DNA of 5,987 bases from Chloroflexota bacterium (GTDB taxonomy: Bacteria > Chloroflexota > Anaerolineae > Promineifilales > Promineifilaceae): the NCBI GenBank assembly GCA_030599405.1, contig JAUVOB010000108.1, positions 1 to 5,987 of the forward strand. Direction: 5' to 3'. The stretch's first letter is position 1; every line of letters starts with the position of its first letter. Of the stretch, positions 5,892 through 5,987 are shown piece by piece. Made by a program: the position numbers and the translations under genes. Below the pieces are notes generated by a model. The model saw nothing but the letters and a program-made list of their open reading frames with translations, had not been told where the DNA came from and ran no database searches.

Positions 5892-5987
5892 TTAATCTGA
5901 CTCGCGTTTCGGCTTTGGCTTCCGAACGCGCCGTCTCTTCCGCCTGTCAGTCAGCCTTTTGGGCAACTTGTTATTCCGATAGAGGAC
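5892..5987 (-). CDS. C-terminal tail of a highly basic protein, cut by the window edge
   Basis: The frame is open from the right edge to a TAA at 5892-5894 and gives the last 31 residues of a protein whose start lies outside the window. The residues are LYRNNKLPKRLTDRRK followed by RRRVRKPKPKRESD. Nearly half are Lys or Arg, as in the disordered RNA- or DNA-binding tails of helicases, ribosome-associated factors or nucleases. The family cannot be told from this piece. Support for a real gene comes from its strong, coherent composition and the hairpins that follow the stop. It is on the same strand as guaB, about 225 bases upstream. Confidence 0.5.
   Translation of the reverse strand, partial: VLYRNNKLPKRLTDRRKRRRVRKPKPKRESD

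Noticed and set aside
5889..5898. Ten-base palindrome AGATTAATCT
   Set aside because: It overlaps a stop codon and such short AT-rich palindromes are common by chance.

Overview
The window is a stretch of an ordinary bacterial chromosome of roughly balanced base composition. It is built around two enzymes of purine nucleotide synthesis, with a more disturbed left end. The sequence does not identify the organism. The protein types (a long adenylosuccinate lyase of the type shared with eukaryotes, a CBS-containing IMP dehydrogenase, a small sulfite-oxidase-like protein) and the loose spacing would fit a Chloroflexota-like lineage, but this is a guess.

Layout. Bases 1-231 hold no gene I can defend, but contain an adapter-like 13-mer beside an EcoRI site. 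Bases 232-663 (minus) encode a sulfite-oxidase-like molybdopterin protein that has lost its N-terminal third and begins almost at the cofactor-ligand cysteine. Bases 664-917 contain a two-block inverted repeat and a minus-strand reading frame whose end resembles the C-terminus of a universal stress protein. This whole left part looks like decayed or rearranged DNA. Bases 918-2096 (plus) encode a 12-helix MFS exporter of the fosmidomycin-resistance type. It converges on purB (2163-3581, minus), with a hairpin between them. Upstream of purB are a 12-codon mini-ORF with a strong ribosome binding site and a 62-residue basic helical protein (3767-3955) that I do not recognise. Next is a 220-base gap carrying a good extended -10 promoter, and then guaB (4176-5666). 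After about 225 bases without a gene, the right edge cuts through the C-terminal tail of a very basic protein on the minus strand (5892-5987).

How the genes work together. GuaB and PurB sit on the two branches that leave IMP. GuaB commits IMP to XMP and then GMP. PurB completes the branch to AMP and also acts earlier, in IMP synthesis. They lie on the same strand with the small basic protein between them, but gaps of about 185-220 bases and a separate promoter argue against a tight operon. I saw no CRISPR array, tRNA, rRNA, complete insertion sequence or phage module. The best candidates for something undescribed are the small basic protein in its purine context and the truncated-gene junction with the inverted repeat.
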